A DNA stretch of 7,170 nucleotides from Christensenellaceae bacterium. Its GTDB lineage: Bacteria > Bacillota > Clostridia > Christensenellales > DTU072. Below are positions 6,812-7,170 of the stretch, one piece after another. Made by a program: the position numbers and the translations under genes. Under the pieces are notes generated by a model, which had not been told where the DNA came from, did no database searches, and saw only the letters and a program-made list of their open reading frames with translations. Position 1 is the first letter of the stretch, and the number at the start of each line of letters is the position of its first letter. The stretch covers positions 1 to 7,170 of the forward strand of contig JAISKW010000175.1 of assembly GCA_031260775.1 (NCBI GenBank), given 5' to 3'.

Positions 6812-7170
6812 TATAATTTGGTAGTTTTTTATTGATGCCCGACAGCACGCCGTTCACGAATTTATATCCGTCCGCAGTAGAGTAAACCTTCGATAATTCC
6901 ACGGCTTCGTTTATTGAAACAGATGCGGGAATGTCTTTAACCCATAGCATTTCGTACGCGGAAATCAATATTGCGGCGAAATCCGCCTTGAAAATCTTTT
7001 CTAATTTGAAGTTTTCGGTAGAGTCGCCCACGATATCCAAAAGCTTATAAAAGTTTTTTGCGATGCCGTAGTAGACGGTTTTAATGTATTCTCTATCCTC
7101 CGCGGAGTATTCTTCCGCGGTTAAAACGGCGTACGTTTCGTCGTTGACTTTGTACGAAAACAGGTATTCG
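6804..7170 (-). CDS. nusB: Transcription antitermination factor NusB (N-terminus outside window)
   Basis: NusB binds boxA RNA together with ribosomal protein S10 and, with NusA, NusG and RNA polymerase, prevents early termination in rRNA operons. The frame is open to the right edge, giving 121 visible residues that begin EYLFSYKVNDETY; the TTG at 7040 is internal, not the start. The family is usually 130-170 residues, so roughly 20-40 are missing. Visible family signatures, counted from the first visible residue, are the helix ADFAAILISAYEML (62-75), the turn DIPASVSINEAVELSK (79-94, with conserved INEAVEL), and KFVNGVL (103-109). The family's usual DRAIL reads DFAAIL here. It is transcribed with trxB and overlaps it by 8 bases. 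In many Firmicutes nusB is followed by folD or xseA, so trxB is an unusual partner. The promoter lies outside the window. Confidence 0.93.
   Translation of the reverse strand, partial: EYLFSYKVNDETYAVLTAEEYSAEDREYIKTVYYGIAKNFYKLLDIVGDSTENFKLEKIFKADFAAILISAYEMLWVKDIPASVSINEAVELSKVYSTADGYKFVNGVLSGINKKLPNYNV

Noticed and set aside
7100..7120. Perfect 7-bp inverted repeat CCGCGGA / TCCGCGG
   Set aside because: It falls within the nusB coding region and is explained by the repeated codon context for Ala-Glu near two glutamate-rich stretches (AEEYSAED); likely coincidence.

Overview
The window looks like a chromosomal segment of a low-to-mid-GC Gram-positive bacterium, most likely an uncultured gut-type member of the Clostridia (Bacillota). 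This is inferred from four things: a lipoprotein joining a collagen-like tract, the SAYEIY...EWLNQL segment and BspA-type (LRR_5) leucine-rich repeats; a fused ATPase-permease exporter of the kind common in Firmicutes; a NusB and a low-molecular-weight thioredoxin reductase whose active site is CAVC; and use of the standard code. No species can be named from sequence reading alone. There are no RNA genes, CRISPR arrays, transposases or phage genes.

Layout. Bases 2-1471 (+) hold the C-terminal 489 residues of a tyrosine-rich, beta-strand-rich protein of unknown family, cut by the left window edge. After a 98-base gap with a small hairpin comes a 496-residue lipoprotein (1570-3060, +): lipobox, 20 uninterrupted Gly-X-Y triplets, a short linker motif, then two blocks of LRR_5 repeats. 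A 152-base gap carries an imperfect inverted repeat (3081-3153) that resembles a dispersed palindromic element. It is followed by an 851-residue MacB-like ABC exporter subunit with ATPase and permease in one chain (3213-5768, +). A 152-base convergent gap holds a GC-rich hairpin (5791-5831). On the minus strand, reading from the right edge, lie the C-terminal 121 residues of NusB (6804-7170, cut by the edge) and, overlapping it by 8 bases, a complete thioredoxin reductase trxB (5921-6811).

How they work together. The plus-strand half is a cell-envelope region: two probable surface proteins and a membrane exporter. Nothing shows that the exporter acts on the lipoprotein, since a repeat lies between them. 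The minus-strand half is housekeeping: NusB (antitermination in rRNA transcription) and TrxB (NADPH-driven reduction of thioredoxin), translationally coupled.

I did not find a clearly new multi-gene system. The most notable details are a perfect 12-bp tandem duplication inside the FAD-binding loop of trxB, which coincides with loss of two normally conserved FAD-contact residues; the palindromic element between the lipoprotein and exporter genes; the hairpin with two competing pairings between the convergent genes; and the composite collagen/LRR lipoprotein.
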